A stretch of DNA of 64,000 nucleotides from positions 248,001 to 312,000 of the forward strand of contig JASBNA010000041.1 in assembly GCA_038087015.1 (NCBI GenBank), in the 5' to 3' direction. Below the pieces are notes generated by a model. That model was not told where the DNA came from. It ran no database searches and saw only the letters and a program-made list of their open reading frames with translations. The DNA comes from Cerrena zonata. Taxonomy: Eukaryota > Basidiomycota > Agaricomycetes > Polyporales > Cerrenaceae. Of the stretch, positions 13,101 through 23,204 are shown one piece after another. Positions within the stretch are counted from its first letter, which is position 1, and each line of letters begins with the position of its first letter. Made by a program: the position numbers and the translations under genes.

Positions 13101-13687
13101 AATAGTTCTCGACGAAACAGGCAGAAAGTGTCAACTGTCCAAAATCTCGTGATCATCCGTGGAGCTCACCAATTGCAGAATAAGGTAATCATGTTCTCAA
13201 CTCTTACTTTTAAAATACCTTCGATTCTGATAACGATACTTAGCCTCGACGAACAGCACGTCCAGTAACTGTCGCATGGTGCAACATCAAAGACAAAGCC
13301 GGAAATTACAAGAAACAAGGCACAGTACCGCTTTCACGAGCCGATGTCACTGCGCAACAAGTGAATTCAGCGGAGACACGAACTGAGTCTCAGGTTAGAG
13401 CAACTGATGCAGACGATGATGATACGACTCAACCGGACGATCTCTCATGGGTAGACAAACCCAAAGACCTCAATACGGAAGGTGTGAACGGCGATAGTTT
13501 CGATGTGGAGAAGCATTGGCGCATCGATGATTTCCGCTATTTCCTGTCGGATGATGGTAAAGATGGAGACCCTCGTCAGAAGGCTCAGGCAGAAAGGGAG
13601 GCGCTGGAGAAGGAGAAAGAGAAGCAGAAAGAGAAGGAGCAATCAATCTTAGCTTCGAGCGAGGCAGTCGCAGATTGGGACACTTAG
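10132..13687 (+). CDS. hAT-family transposase, 8 exons, intact
   Basis: Exons as read: 10132-10488, 10552-11613, 11673-11852, 11911-12135, 12192-12507, 12565-12968, 13023-13184, 13244-13687. All phases fit and give 1,049 residues without interruption. An N-terminal region is followed by a BED-like zinc-binding segment (about residues 168-205: FRCVASAGC..H..H..DCGW) and a basic nuclear-localisation-like stretch. Then comes a DUF659/hAT catalytic core with the block ITFDGGK, the block RLFPWIINMPDACHNLHNACKDI, and a later region rich in W/R motifs. The C-terminus is a charged Glu/Lys coiled coil. It catalyses cut-and-paste transposition from the termini at 9894 and 13860. The start ATG at 10132 was preferred over upstream in-frame codons because it follows the subterminal repeats. 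Nothing suggests decay, so this copy could be autonomous. Confidence 0.85.
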
Positions 13688-13845
13688 AATGCAAATTTGC
13701 CGTAATTATGTGTGCAAAATAGATCTATTCAACGCAAAATTGCGCGAAATTGAAGTTTGCAAAATTGCAGCTAAATAGCGCATGTGAAATAGACCCCTCA
13801 CGGACCACCTGCTAATTAGCACCTGCGAAATAGGTCCAGGGTCTA

Positions 13846-13860
13846 TTTCCCGGAACACTA
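13846..13860 (-). repeat. hAT right terminal inverted repeat
   Basis: Reverse complement of the left 15-bp terminus. The minisatellite begins at the very next base. Confidence 0.85.
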
Positions 13861-16400
13861 TCGGTGATCCCTGTGTCCAGCGTGTACCACCGGATCTGTT
13901 CGACTGGGATATTTCTATACTGTTGTTGTCCTCGGTACATACGGCCCAGTGTGTTCGACTGGGTTTTCTGATGATTCTTCTGCATCCGCCTAGTACGGCC
14001 CAGTCGAACGGACTGGACTATTTTGACGGTCCCTCTGTGTCCGGTGGGTACGACCCAGTCTGTTCGACTGGGCTTTTTGGTCATTCCTCTGTGTCCGGTG
14101 AGTACGGCCTAGTCCGTTCGACTGGACTGTTTTCACGATTCCACTGTGTCCGGTGAGTACGGTCCAGTCGAACAGACTGGGATATTTCTATCCTGTTCTT
14201 ACTCTCGGTACATACGGCCCAGTCCGTTCGACTGGGTTTTTTGACGATTCCTCTGTGTCCGGTGAGTACGGTTCAGTCAAACAGACTGGGTTTTCTGATG
14301 ATTCCTCTGTGTCCGGTGAGTACGACCCAGTCCGTTCGACTGGGTTTTTTGACGATTCCTCTGTGTCCGGTGGGTACGACCCAGTCCGTTCGACTGGGTT
14401 TTTTGACGATTCCTCTGTGTCCGGTGAGTACGGTCCAGTCGAACAGACTGGGATATTTCTATCCTGTTCTTACTCTCGGTACATACGACCCAGTCCGTTC
14501 GACTGGGTTTTTTGACGATTCCTCTGTGTCCGGTGAGTACGGTCCAGTCAAACAGACTGGGTTTTCTGACGATTCCTCTGTGTCCGGTGGGTACGACCCA
14601 GTCCGTTCGACTGGGCTTTTTGACGATTCCTCTGTGTCCGGTGAGTACGGTTCAGTCAAACAGACTGGGTTTTCTGATGATTCCTCTGTGTCCGGTGAGT
14701 ACGACCCAGTCCGTTCGACTGGGTTTTTTGATGATTTTTTTGTGTCCGGTGGGTACGACCCAGTCCGTTCGACTGGGTTCTTTGACGATTCCTCTGTGTC
14801 CGGTGGGTACGACCCAGTCCGTTCGACTGGGTTTTTTGACGATTCCTCTGTGTCCGGTGAGTACGGTCCAGTCAAACAGACTGGGTTTTCTGATGATTCC
14901 TCTGTGTCCGGTGAGTACGACCCAGTCTGTTCGATTGGGCTTTTTGGTCATTCCTCTGTGTCCTGTGAGTACGGCCTAGTCCGTTCGACTGGACTGTTTT
15001 CACGATTCCTCTGTGTCCGGTGAGTACGGTCCAGTCGAACAGACTGGGATATTTCTATCCTGTTCTTACTCTCGGTACATACGACCCAGTCCGTTCGACT
15101 GGGTTTTTTGACGATTCCTCTGTGTCCGGTGAGTACGGTCCAGTCAAACAGACTGGGTTTTCTGACGATTCCTCTGTGTCCGGTGGGTACGACCCAGTCC
15201 GTTCGACTGGGCTTTTTGACGATTCCTCTGTGTCCGGTGAGTACGGTTCAGTCAAACAGACTGGGTTTTCTGACGATTCCTCTGTGTCCGGTGGGTACGA
15301 CCCAGTCCGTTCGACTGGGCTTTTTGACGATTCCTCTGTGTCCGGTGAGTACGGTTCAGTCAAACAGACTGGGTTTTCTGATGATTCCTCTGTGTCCGGT
15401 GAGTACGACCCAGTCCGTTCGACTGGGTTTTTTGATGATTTTTTTGTGTCCGGTGGGTACGACCCAGTCCGTTCGACTGGGTTCTTTGACGATTCCTCTG
15501 TGTCCGGTGGGTACGACCCAGTCCGTTCGACTGGGTTTTTTGACGATTCCTCTGTGTCCGGTGAGTACGGTCCAGTCAAACAGACTGGGTTTTCTGATGA
15601 TTCCTCTGTGTCCGGTGAGTACGACCCAGTCTGTTCGATTGGGCTTTTTGGTCATTCCTCTGTGTCCTGTGAGTACGGCCTAGTCCGTTCGACTGGACTG
15701 TTTTCACGATTCCACTGTGTCCGGTGAGTACGGTCCAGTCGAACAGACTGGGATATTTCTATCCTGTTCTTACTCTCGGTACATACGACCCAGTCCGTTC
15801 GACTGGGTTTTTTGACGATTCCTCTGTGTCCGGTGAGTACGGTCCAGTCGAACAGACTGGGCTTTCTGATGATTCCTCTGTGTCCGGTGAGTACGACCCA
15901 GTCCGTTCGACTGGGTTTTTTGATGATTTTTTTGTGTCCGGTGGGTACGACCCAGTCCGTTCGACTGGGTTTTTTGACGATTCCTCTGTGTCCGGTGAGT
16001 ACGGTCCAGTCAAACAGACTGGGTTTTCTGATGATTCCTCTGTGTCCGGTGAGTACGACCCAGTCCATTCGACTGGGTTTTTTGATGACTTTTTTGTGTC
16101 CGGTGGGTACGATCCAGTCTGTTCGACTGGGATATTTCTATCCCGTTTTGCTCCAGACATTCATGACCCAGTCTACCCAACTGGGATATCTCCGTCTCGT
16201 GTTCATGTTCAGTACCTACGACCCAGTCCCTCTGACTGGGATGTCTTTATCCTCCGGTACATACGATTCGGTCTGTTTGACTGGGATATTTCTGTCCCTT
16301 TTCTGTGCTCGTTACATATGACCCAGTTGAACAGACTGGGATATCTCTGTCATGTCACTGAGATGTCTCCGTTCATTCCCAAGTTGACCCGACTACAAGA
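13861..16400. repeat. 54-bp minisatellite with invertible palindromic core (~45 units)
   Basis: Units of about 54 bp are arranged head to tail. Each consists of a spacer (GTGTCCGGTGRGTACG ... TTGACGATTCCTCT) around a hairpin core. Type A core is CCCAGTCCGTTCGACTGGG: a 6-bp stem with a 7-nt loop. Type B core is CCAGTCRAACAGACTGG, close to the reverse complement of type A, in a spacer of unchanged orientation. A second spacer form (GATATTTCTATCCTGTTCTTAC..CTCGGTACATAC) recurs at about 14180, 14450, 15050 and 15750 and marks higher-order repeats of about 270, 600 and 700 bp. The segments about 14430-15020 and 15030-15720 are nearly the same sequence. Units degrade from 16120 to 16400. Because 54 is a multiple of 3, frames stay open on both strands; I do not regard these as genes. 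Confidence 0.9.
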
Positions 16401-16780
16401 TTACTGCTAAATCTCTGATATTTGGCTAACTATGGACCGGCTACAATATGGTGTTGTCTAACTGAAATAATTTTTTGGATCCATTTTACATTCACATACA
16501 TCACAGAATGATCCGTTATGCACATTTGGAGGAGAGGACCATCCAGGATGTCCTGAGCAGGATTATCCGGAGCTCTGATTCTCTCCACCTTCCGAATCAT
16601 CCAAGTCATCCGATCGAGCCGGACCTTCCCATTCATTGTCACTCGACATCCGGTCCACAAACTCCCCCAACCTGGATGCTGCTAGAGATAATAGCTCCTC
16701 TGATTGAGTCAGCCTTGTAATGTATATACCAATCAGGTCTCTTGGAACCGACACACTATACAGCCATTTCTACCGGACGG

Positions 16781-17348
16781 TTAATGCAAACTCTTGATAA
16801 GATAGAGAAATAACTCTACCTCCTTTGTTGGGTTCTCCCACCAGTATGGTTCTTCTTCCTTTGGACTTGTACCTTCGACATAGGTCCACCAATCGAGGTT
16901 TCCCTCCAGCATCTGCGGTACAACTCCGTCAAAGAGGGTAGTCAGGTCGGGGGCGGACGGTGTATTTGCATCCGGCAATCTGTCCCAATAGATATCCGGC
17001 GGATATTCATCGATGTTGAGCCAGTGGAACCTTCTGTGAATAGCTTTGCTCAGACGCGTGGTCATCAGCCCCAAGAGGCACATATGTGCAAGAGCCTTCT
17101 CAAGACTCTCCTGCTCATACTGTCATTTGTATTTCAAACATCATTGTTTATGTACGTACCACTTCTGAAATCAATCCTATTTCCCACCTTCTATATACCA
17201 AGGCCTTGCCAAAATCCCCCGCCTGTGAGAGGGCACCATGGAATGCTCTGGCCGCTTCGTCTATTCTCCACAACTGATAGAATAGTTTCCACGATAGATG
17301 AGCCTCGGTTGTGTAATCCTCAACGCGTGTGCTGTGTCAAAAAAGTCA
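16781..17348 (-). CDS. Small unknown gene downstream of KDZ (5' end unresolved)
   Basis: Two exons are supported: about 17338-17160 and 17110-16781, with an in-phase 49-nt intron (GTACGT donor, AGCAG acceptor). The first encodes a helical, Trp/Tyr-rich stretch (WKLFYQLWRIDEAARAFHGAL..GDFGKALVYRRWEIG) faintly like a tetratricopeptide pair. The second encodes ..RFHWLNIDEYPPDIYWDRLPD..PYWWENPTKEVELFLYLIKSLH and stops at 16781. A first exon probably lies at 17400-17500, but I could not find a start that joins in phase. It has ATCCGG sites and lies between the minisatellite and the KDZ gene on the same strand as KDZ. I do not recognise the family. Confidence 0.45.
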
Positions 17349-17576
17349 ATATCGGTAACTCCAGCTCCGGTGGTCGACTGACTCTGATCTGATACTATCT
17401 CCAGCCTCTGACATTGTCGGATGCAAGTTTGAGGTGATGGTAGAAAACAACCAATTATGATTCTCATCAGATCAGATAATAGATGTCGCCAATCACATGC
17501 CACATAATCTCACATATGGATCCATAAATACAGTTACATAGGTGTATTTATGAACAAACATTCCATATATATGTAC

Positions 17577-20500
17577 CTAATTCATACGGGATAGTGCATT
17601 GTCTACCTGACTTACCAGTAGATCCCAGGTTTTTGCTTGCTTGTGTGCATAATATTGTAGCTTTGGATAATTGGCTTTTGCTTCGTTTGCACGACTCAAC
17701 CACTGATCTCTGCGATGCTGATGAAATAGCTTTGTCCAGTCCATCTCTGCTCTTGTGAGTGCCAGTTCCTCAGCCCAACGATCCCGTCTTGATTTCGCCC
17801 TGAGCCAGTTTACACGGTACACTAAATTGTTTCCGGTCAGAAGGAGAAATAAGTGTAAGCCAAACACTCACGTTCATCTAGCCATGCCGGATCCTTTGCC
17901 GGATCATGCTGAGTATGCCATATCCATGACAGACCATTATTTCGCTCCCCGCGAGCATTAGGATCGACAACCGCAGTACTCGAGGATATATGAGCTTTCG
18001 TCAATATCTTGAACTTCGATAAGATCTCCTGCGATGCTCCAAGTGTTTCCATGGCACGTCTCGAAGACAGATAAACTTGGGCAGCTTGATCTATAGTCAT
18101 CTGGAGTGTATGATTCTCTGCATAGTTCCTAAGCCGGTTCTTGTATCCAGAGTTTCCACTTCCGACACGGAACTTGGTGCGAAAATTGAACGATTTCTGC
18201 CCAATAGCGATCCGGAGAAATCGCAAGGCATCATTCGCTTGTCCAATCCGTAAGTCAAGCTCAATTGCTGCAAGACTTTGTAAGCGGGTCTTGCATGCTA
18301 CTTTTCCAAATGACGACGGCAAAGGGACAGCTACTCGTTCAGCCTCACGGCCGTCGGAAGATTCTTCCAAAATTTCCTCCTCCTCATGCGTGCCATCCGT
18401 GCCGGATGGTTGATCCGGATCATCCTCCCAGTCGTCCGGTAAGGTTGATGCAGATGGGTCCGGATCTGGCTCATTGGTTAAAGAACAAAATGCCCGTGAT
18501 TGAGCTTTGAATGTATCAATTTGCTGTTGAAGACTCTGTCGTTTCTCTAAGATTTTCTTCGTCTGATCGGGAGTTGGAAATTTGCCCGCCTTACGGACTT
18601 CCTTACGGAGCTCAATTCTGAGATGACTTAGCGAGGTACGATTAAGTAAATCGGAGCACTTACTGCTGCTCTGTAATGCGGATACCCATGGTAATCCATG
18701 ATGTTGAACCTCTCGTAGTAGCAGTATTGGGCTCTAACTCCCGATAAATCCAGATATTTGCCATCACGGTTTTTCCTGGTGCTGCTCATATCCATTAAAG
18801 TAAGGTCGCCTGGATAGTAATATGAGAGAACCAACCTTCCTCCTCCTTTATATCGAAAATATCCATGGCTGTAGGATCCTCATTTCGCCGGTTCTGAGCA
18901 TCCGCTTCTTCCGCAGACCACTTATCGAACTTCTCCTTTCCAACAGATGCACATAAGGACTGAAAATCTTGATCGGACTCAGCAGCTTGATCAACTGCGT
19001 TTTTCCACTTCTGGAAAATTGCTGCAACTGTAATACAAGAAGTCAGTCCGAGTCTCACATCAAAGCTAAGATCGAGATCATATTTACCCATTCCTATAAG
19101 CTTCTTCCAGTTGGAGTCGCCCATATGAGTGTCAATGTATTCCTGACGATGGAACCATGACATTGCTCTAGCACTCGAGGCAGTATAGTTGAGTAAGTTC
19201 CAAAGTGTCTCAATAATCTCCCCATCAAGCATACCGGCTCCTTGGATAAATGTTGGTGCGTATCGGGCAAAGCACTCCTTCACGTGCCCGTGAACATGGA
19301 AGAGTCCTATCCCTCGCTTAAACTCCACACCCCCAGGAAGCTGCAGGTCATCCGGCATAGCACGCATGCGTTTTAGGAAGTTGACCCAAAACTGACACAT
19401 AATGTCATAGAGTAGTAGCACAACGAGGAGGTCCCGGACGTAGAGTATGGCTTGAACAAAAGCATAGTCCATGTATCGTTGCCTTGTACAAAATCAGAAA
19501 TGTTCTTTCAAGAATCAACAGAACTGTATGCCCTACCCTTCGCCTTTACGGAAGTTAACAACTGCATGGGGATAGAAGCAGCCATGACGTCCACAAGCAA
19601 TTGCACCAATACCAGTGACATCTAGATGTGCATGTGATTGGTTCTGCTGCGATACAGCACGATGTTCATGGCAAGAAGGCTCCTGAAGTAAGTGAGCAAA
19701 TTACCACACGGCTGTAACATTGTAATTCCCTCACCACAGTAACCGGATCAGACGTCGCGGACAGATAGGTATCAAACGGAGCTTTGGTCACCATATATCC
19801 ATGTCCGTCACTGAGAGGTACATCGTCTTCATCATATTTCATCACCAAATGATCTTGTTTAAAGTTCCCATCGGCAAGCAGCGTCCGCATGTATTTCTTC
19901 CTGACACAGCTCTCTTCAACGCAGTAGTAACGGCAAATAACGAGATGACTCACTTATCTGGATCATCCCTCCAGTCTTCAGGGAGGTTAACACCCGGCTG
20001 TGGGCAAGTTGGACAGAATAGTGCCAATCCGCCAGCAGGAATTACATCCGCTGGAGAATAAGCATACCCAGCTCTCTGTCGAGATTTCAAGTTCCTCCAC
20101 TCTCGTGCAATTCGCAGCAGCTCGCGGTAGCGTTTTGGGACCATCGAGGGAAAAGCATTTGCTGTTAGACGTATCAGCTTGTCATAATGCTTTGCAGCAG
20201 ATGCTTTAGTCTCCAAGTTCTCTAAGTCGTAGTCATCTAGTGCTTCAAAAGTAAATACGGTCCGTGTTTGCTTCCGGGAAGCAGGATACAGCCCCATGTA
20301 TAACATCTGGTCAAAGACGGGGATATGCCTGCCTAAAGCACAGCGACATGGACGGACGCGGAGTTCATGTATTCCTGATGCATGCACTGCCGTGATCAAA
20401 GGACATTGGTGCATGTCATAACCGCGGTTCGGTTTCTTCCCTCGAAGAGGGATACCCCCAGTTGTAGGGTCTCTCCAGTCATCCTCTTCGTCACTAGTGA

Positions 20501-21522
20501 TGTCCAGAAATGGATCAATGGAGTGGTATACGACCTCATCATCAGGAGTGCATGTAGAAACCGGGTTGGGATAAAGAGTCTCTCTATGAGTGGATCCGGA
20601 TGCTTGTTGCTCTGCAGGTTCATTCGGATAGACAGTTCCCGGAGAGACTGGACAAGTGCTGACCGGATCGGATGGATGATCCGGATCACCTGGCTGGTCA
20701 CTTCCGGGACTAAGCGGATGGCGATCGGGTGGACTAGCCGGATAGTCGCCCATTGGATCATCCGGATGCCCCATTCCAGGAAGAGCTGGATCAACATCCA
20801 TTTCGTCCGATATCACCTCGTGCCGGATGGTCAACGGATGGATTTTACTCCACCTGGATGGGTAACGGTAGCGGGTTGGTTGATTTGAGGTACGATATGC
20901 AGGGCAGAGCTGTCCGCAGTGTCCTAGGTTCAATGTGAGGCCTGCTTTCGACAATGACGATCGATGAAATGCATTCCCATCCCATCTGGATACTGTATGA
21001 AATGGAAGATTTTGATGGGATAGGCGGATGCACTCGCTGCAAAAAACTGGTTCTCCAAAGCATGAGTGACACCTCCATTGCATTGGATTAGAGGGTTTAA
21101 TTGAATCACAACTCCCACATATTTGGTGTAGTGGAGGTGCATCTCGCTCAGCGATAATACGAAGTATCCGATCTCGGTACTCAAGAAACTCTCGAAGCAA
21201 GTCGTTTTGGTTCTAAAGATAATGTTATTCACTTTACATTCAACTTCATATTACTAGCCCTTACATTTCCCCGGACTGGGAGTCGTCCAAGTTCATCCTG
21301 AGCTGTTTCTCCCATGTCGTCATCGAAATTCCCAGGTAACTCGTGATCCGGAAATGTAGGAGCCGAGGTTTGTGAATAATGATGAACTGGCACTTTCTGA
21401 GCTATACCGAGAGGAATTTTTTGAAGTTTCCGTTTCCGTTTCGTTTTGGACCGTAGAGATGATTCAAGATATACATTGTTCAGTACATCATCCGCTCGCT
21501 TTTCATGTGTACGCTTTCCCAT
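17577..21522 (-). CDS. KDZ-family transposase with CxC2-like cysteine cluster
   Basis: The gene starts at ATG 21522 with a basic leader, then a short intron (GTAAGG..TTTAG at about 21264-21206). The next exon carries a CxC2-like zinc cluster: ICGSCDS..WRCHSCFGEPVFCSECIRLSHQNLPFH. A Pro/Asp-rich linker follows, and then a second cysteine-bearing segment, LALFCPTCPQPGVNLPEDW. The KDZ catalytic core is spread over later exons: LDVTGIGAIACGRHGCFYP (about 19620-19580), YDIMCQFWVNF (about 19410), GMLDGEIIETLWN (about 19235-19200), then WITMGIRITEQQ (about 18690-18660). The acidic residues in LDVTG, YDIMC and LDGEIIETLWN are the expected catalytic Asp/Glu set. A long helical C-terminal exon (about 18620-17880) and a final exon with YAHKQAKTWDLLVSQ end in a stop at 17577. 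I saw no frameshift. The product should cut and paste the element. It begins only 59 bp after the dioxygenase stop codon. Confidence 0.85.
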
Positions 21523-21581
21523 AATGAGTGCAAGGCAATTGATATGTCGAACTCAACAAACTGTTGGAGAGAATAGTAGTT

Positions 21582-22906
21582 CTACAAGGAGGACTTCTCT
21601 ACGTTGGAAGGATGAAATGTCTTTGGCCTATATCTGCGAAGATTATGTCTCTGCACTCCGATGTATTCTTCATGTTCCCGCTGAGTCATCCATCCGGCAG
21701 ATTCTATATCCAGCTCTTTTAGAATGTTCTTCCGCATATAGAATGCAAACGTGATTCGAGGCATGACTTTCCGGACTCCATGCCAAAGAGCCCTTCCCCC
21801 GAAAGCGCATATTGTCCCAGGCGGGTTATTTACCCGGATTCCTAAGTTGGCTAGATAGAGAGGTGCATGCTCATACCGACCAAATGACAATAGAAAGTCA
21901 AACCATTCCCATGATTCCTGAAGGTCACGATGGAAAGGAGACTCCCGGTTTGTGATAACCGAAATAGCAGTGAACACTGTTGGCCATTGCTCAAGGGGTT
22001 TCTCGCATTGGCCGGACATCATTATACTCTCCTTCATCTCTTTGGCCATATCATATTGCTTTGGATGAACGATGGCCAGAATACCCGTCATGACAGCAAA
22101 TGGGTTCTGGACAATTGAGAGGAATTCCTGCCCTTCACGACGTTGTAAGAACGGTGTAGTATGCACCGGGCCCTGAATAATATATCAGCGCCATCAATTT
22201 CTAGAGTAAAAAATATAATATTACATTATGACCCGCCATAAACCATGCGGCGGATAAATTGATCTGTCCGGATGAGACAAAGTTGTTGTCAGGTGCAAAG
22301 AACATGGCGTTGGAGCGCCATGAGCCCCCTTCTGCTGGTCGGTGAAATTTCTTGACGAGTGAGGGCTCCAGGACTTTGACAGCATGGTGAAGGATATCCT
22401 GGAGTGAAGTCATTACACAAGCCTGTCCTGAGCGTAACGAGACTCTCACTCACCTGATAGTGCGATGGGATAATCGATGGAAGTATCCAGGCAATAATTC
22501 TTCCGTACGGATCGGCAAATACACGCGCTGAGTTGACTGATACCGTAGGGCAATATTTGGGCGGCCATCGGTGCAGGATCTCCTGCTCCCTTTCCACATT
22601 GCCTCCACAGCCGAGACCGCTGTTTTTACAATCCTCACAATATTTTGCAAAGTCCCAGGAGACATATTCTAGGATTCATGTTAATCCTAAGTCATCTATG
22701 TGAAAATGAGACGTACTAATGTTTATAAATGCAACGATAAGTATCCGGACAGCACCCTGACATGCGTCGATCAAATCTTGGCTCCATTCGGCTGGTAGAT
22801 TTGGAGCATCTGGTGGGTTGGGATGCAACGTGGCTACAGCCAGATGGTGCCTGAACAGATTGCGCATGAAATCGGCAACATCAGAGGATAATTCATCCCC
22901 GTTCAT
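21582..22906 (-). CDS. TET/JBP-like 2-oxoglutarate/Fe(II) dioxygenase
   Basis: Four exons, 22906-22717, 22668-22454, 22398-22225 and 22172-21582, join in phase to 389 residues. The C-terminal half is a double-stranded beta-helix dioxygenase. HxD iron ligands are at about His274/Asp276 (ESPFHRDLQ). GRYEHAPLYLANLGIRV and PPGTICAFGGRALWHGV follow, giving the distal iron ligand His324. Arg332, in the segment reading PRITFAFYMR, is the expected 2-oxoglutarate-binding residue. The N-terminal part has a possible CxxC segment (KYCEDCKNSGLGCGG). In fungi this family is expanded, is carried by KDZ transposons, and oxidises 5-methylcytosine in characterised members. The product here is therefore predicted, not shown, to modify methylated DNA in the nucleus. 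It lies directly upstream of the KDZ gene and shares a 298-bp divergent promoter with ORF-A. All catalytic residues are present. The superfamily call is firm; TET/JBP rather than another 2OG oxygenase rests on the motif context and the KDZ neighbour. Confidence 0.8.
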
Positions 22907-23204
22907 AACGGACTAGAGCTTCCTAGAGAAGGGTGACGTCAGAGAAGAAGTAAGAAGAAGGGAAGATCTCATGATTCGGTTAGATATAGCGTCTTTATTG
23001 CATGTTGTTTGGTGATGTAAAGTATAATGTAGATCCGGGATCTGGACCGAGCATACGGAATCTCAGATTCATTGGTCGATCAGATCAGCGTAGTCCCTCA
23101 CATTCTTACTCGGCGGTGTTTGGTAAAATATGATACCAAGGAGAATTAGATGATGAGATACTACACCTTGAACGACTTGAACTTGAACTACGACATTCTC
23201 TACA
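22907..23204. promoter_or_regulatory. Shared divergent promoter, TET/JBP and ORF-A
   Basis: 298 bp separate the start codons of the minus-strand dioxygenase and the plus-strand ORF-A. The interval contains one AGATCCGGGATCT site near 23030, itself an imperfect palindrome, placed mid-way between the genes. No other gene fits here, so both promoters must lie in this interval. Confidence 0.55.

Larger units (their letters stand above)
9894..13860 (+). mobile_element. hAT DNA transposon, apparently complete (3,967 bp)
   Basis: The two ends are inverted: TAGTGTTCCGGGAAA at 9894-9908 matches the reverse complement of 13846-13860. This resembles the (C/T)AGTG-type termini of hAT elements. Subterminal DNA at both ends is built from related short words (GCAAAATAG, AATAGCGC and the palindrome GCTAATTAGC at 9918-9927 and 13811-13820), as expected for transposase-binding repeats. 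One open transposase gene fills the interior. I could not find a matching 8-bp target-site duplication: the left flank reads ATCCGTAT and the right flank TCGGTGAT. The right end abuts a minisatellite directly and the left end lies 25 bp from a truncated BTB gene, so a flank may have been rearranged after insertion. Confidence 0.85.

Noticed and set aside
9886..13868. 8-bp target-site duplication for the hAT element
   Set aside because: ATCCGTAT and TCGGTGAT do not match. A shifted pair CTATCCGT/CTATCGGT is similar but would make the termini unequal.
13861..16400. CRISPR-like array
   Set aside because: Spacers between the palindromic cores are themselves repeated, and the surrounding DNA is clearly fungal.
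14153..16410. Long plus- and minus-strand frames encoding 18-residue repeats (GYDPVRSTGFFDDSSVSG-like)
   Set aside because: They are a by-product of a 54-bp repeat unit whose length is a multiple of three. Several frames on both strands are open at once, codon use shows no preference for one, and there is no promoter-to-stop structure.
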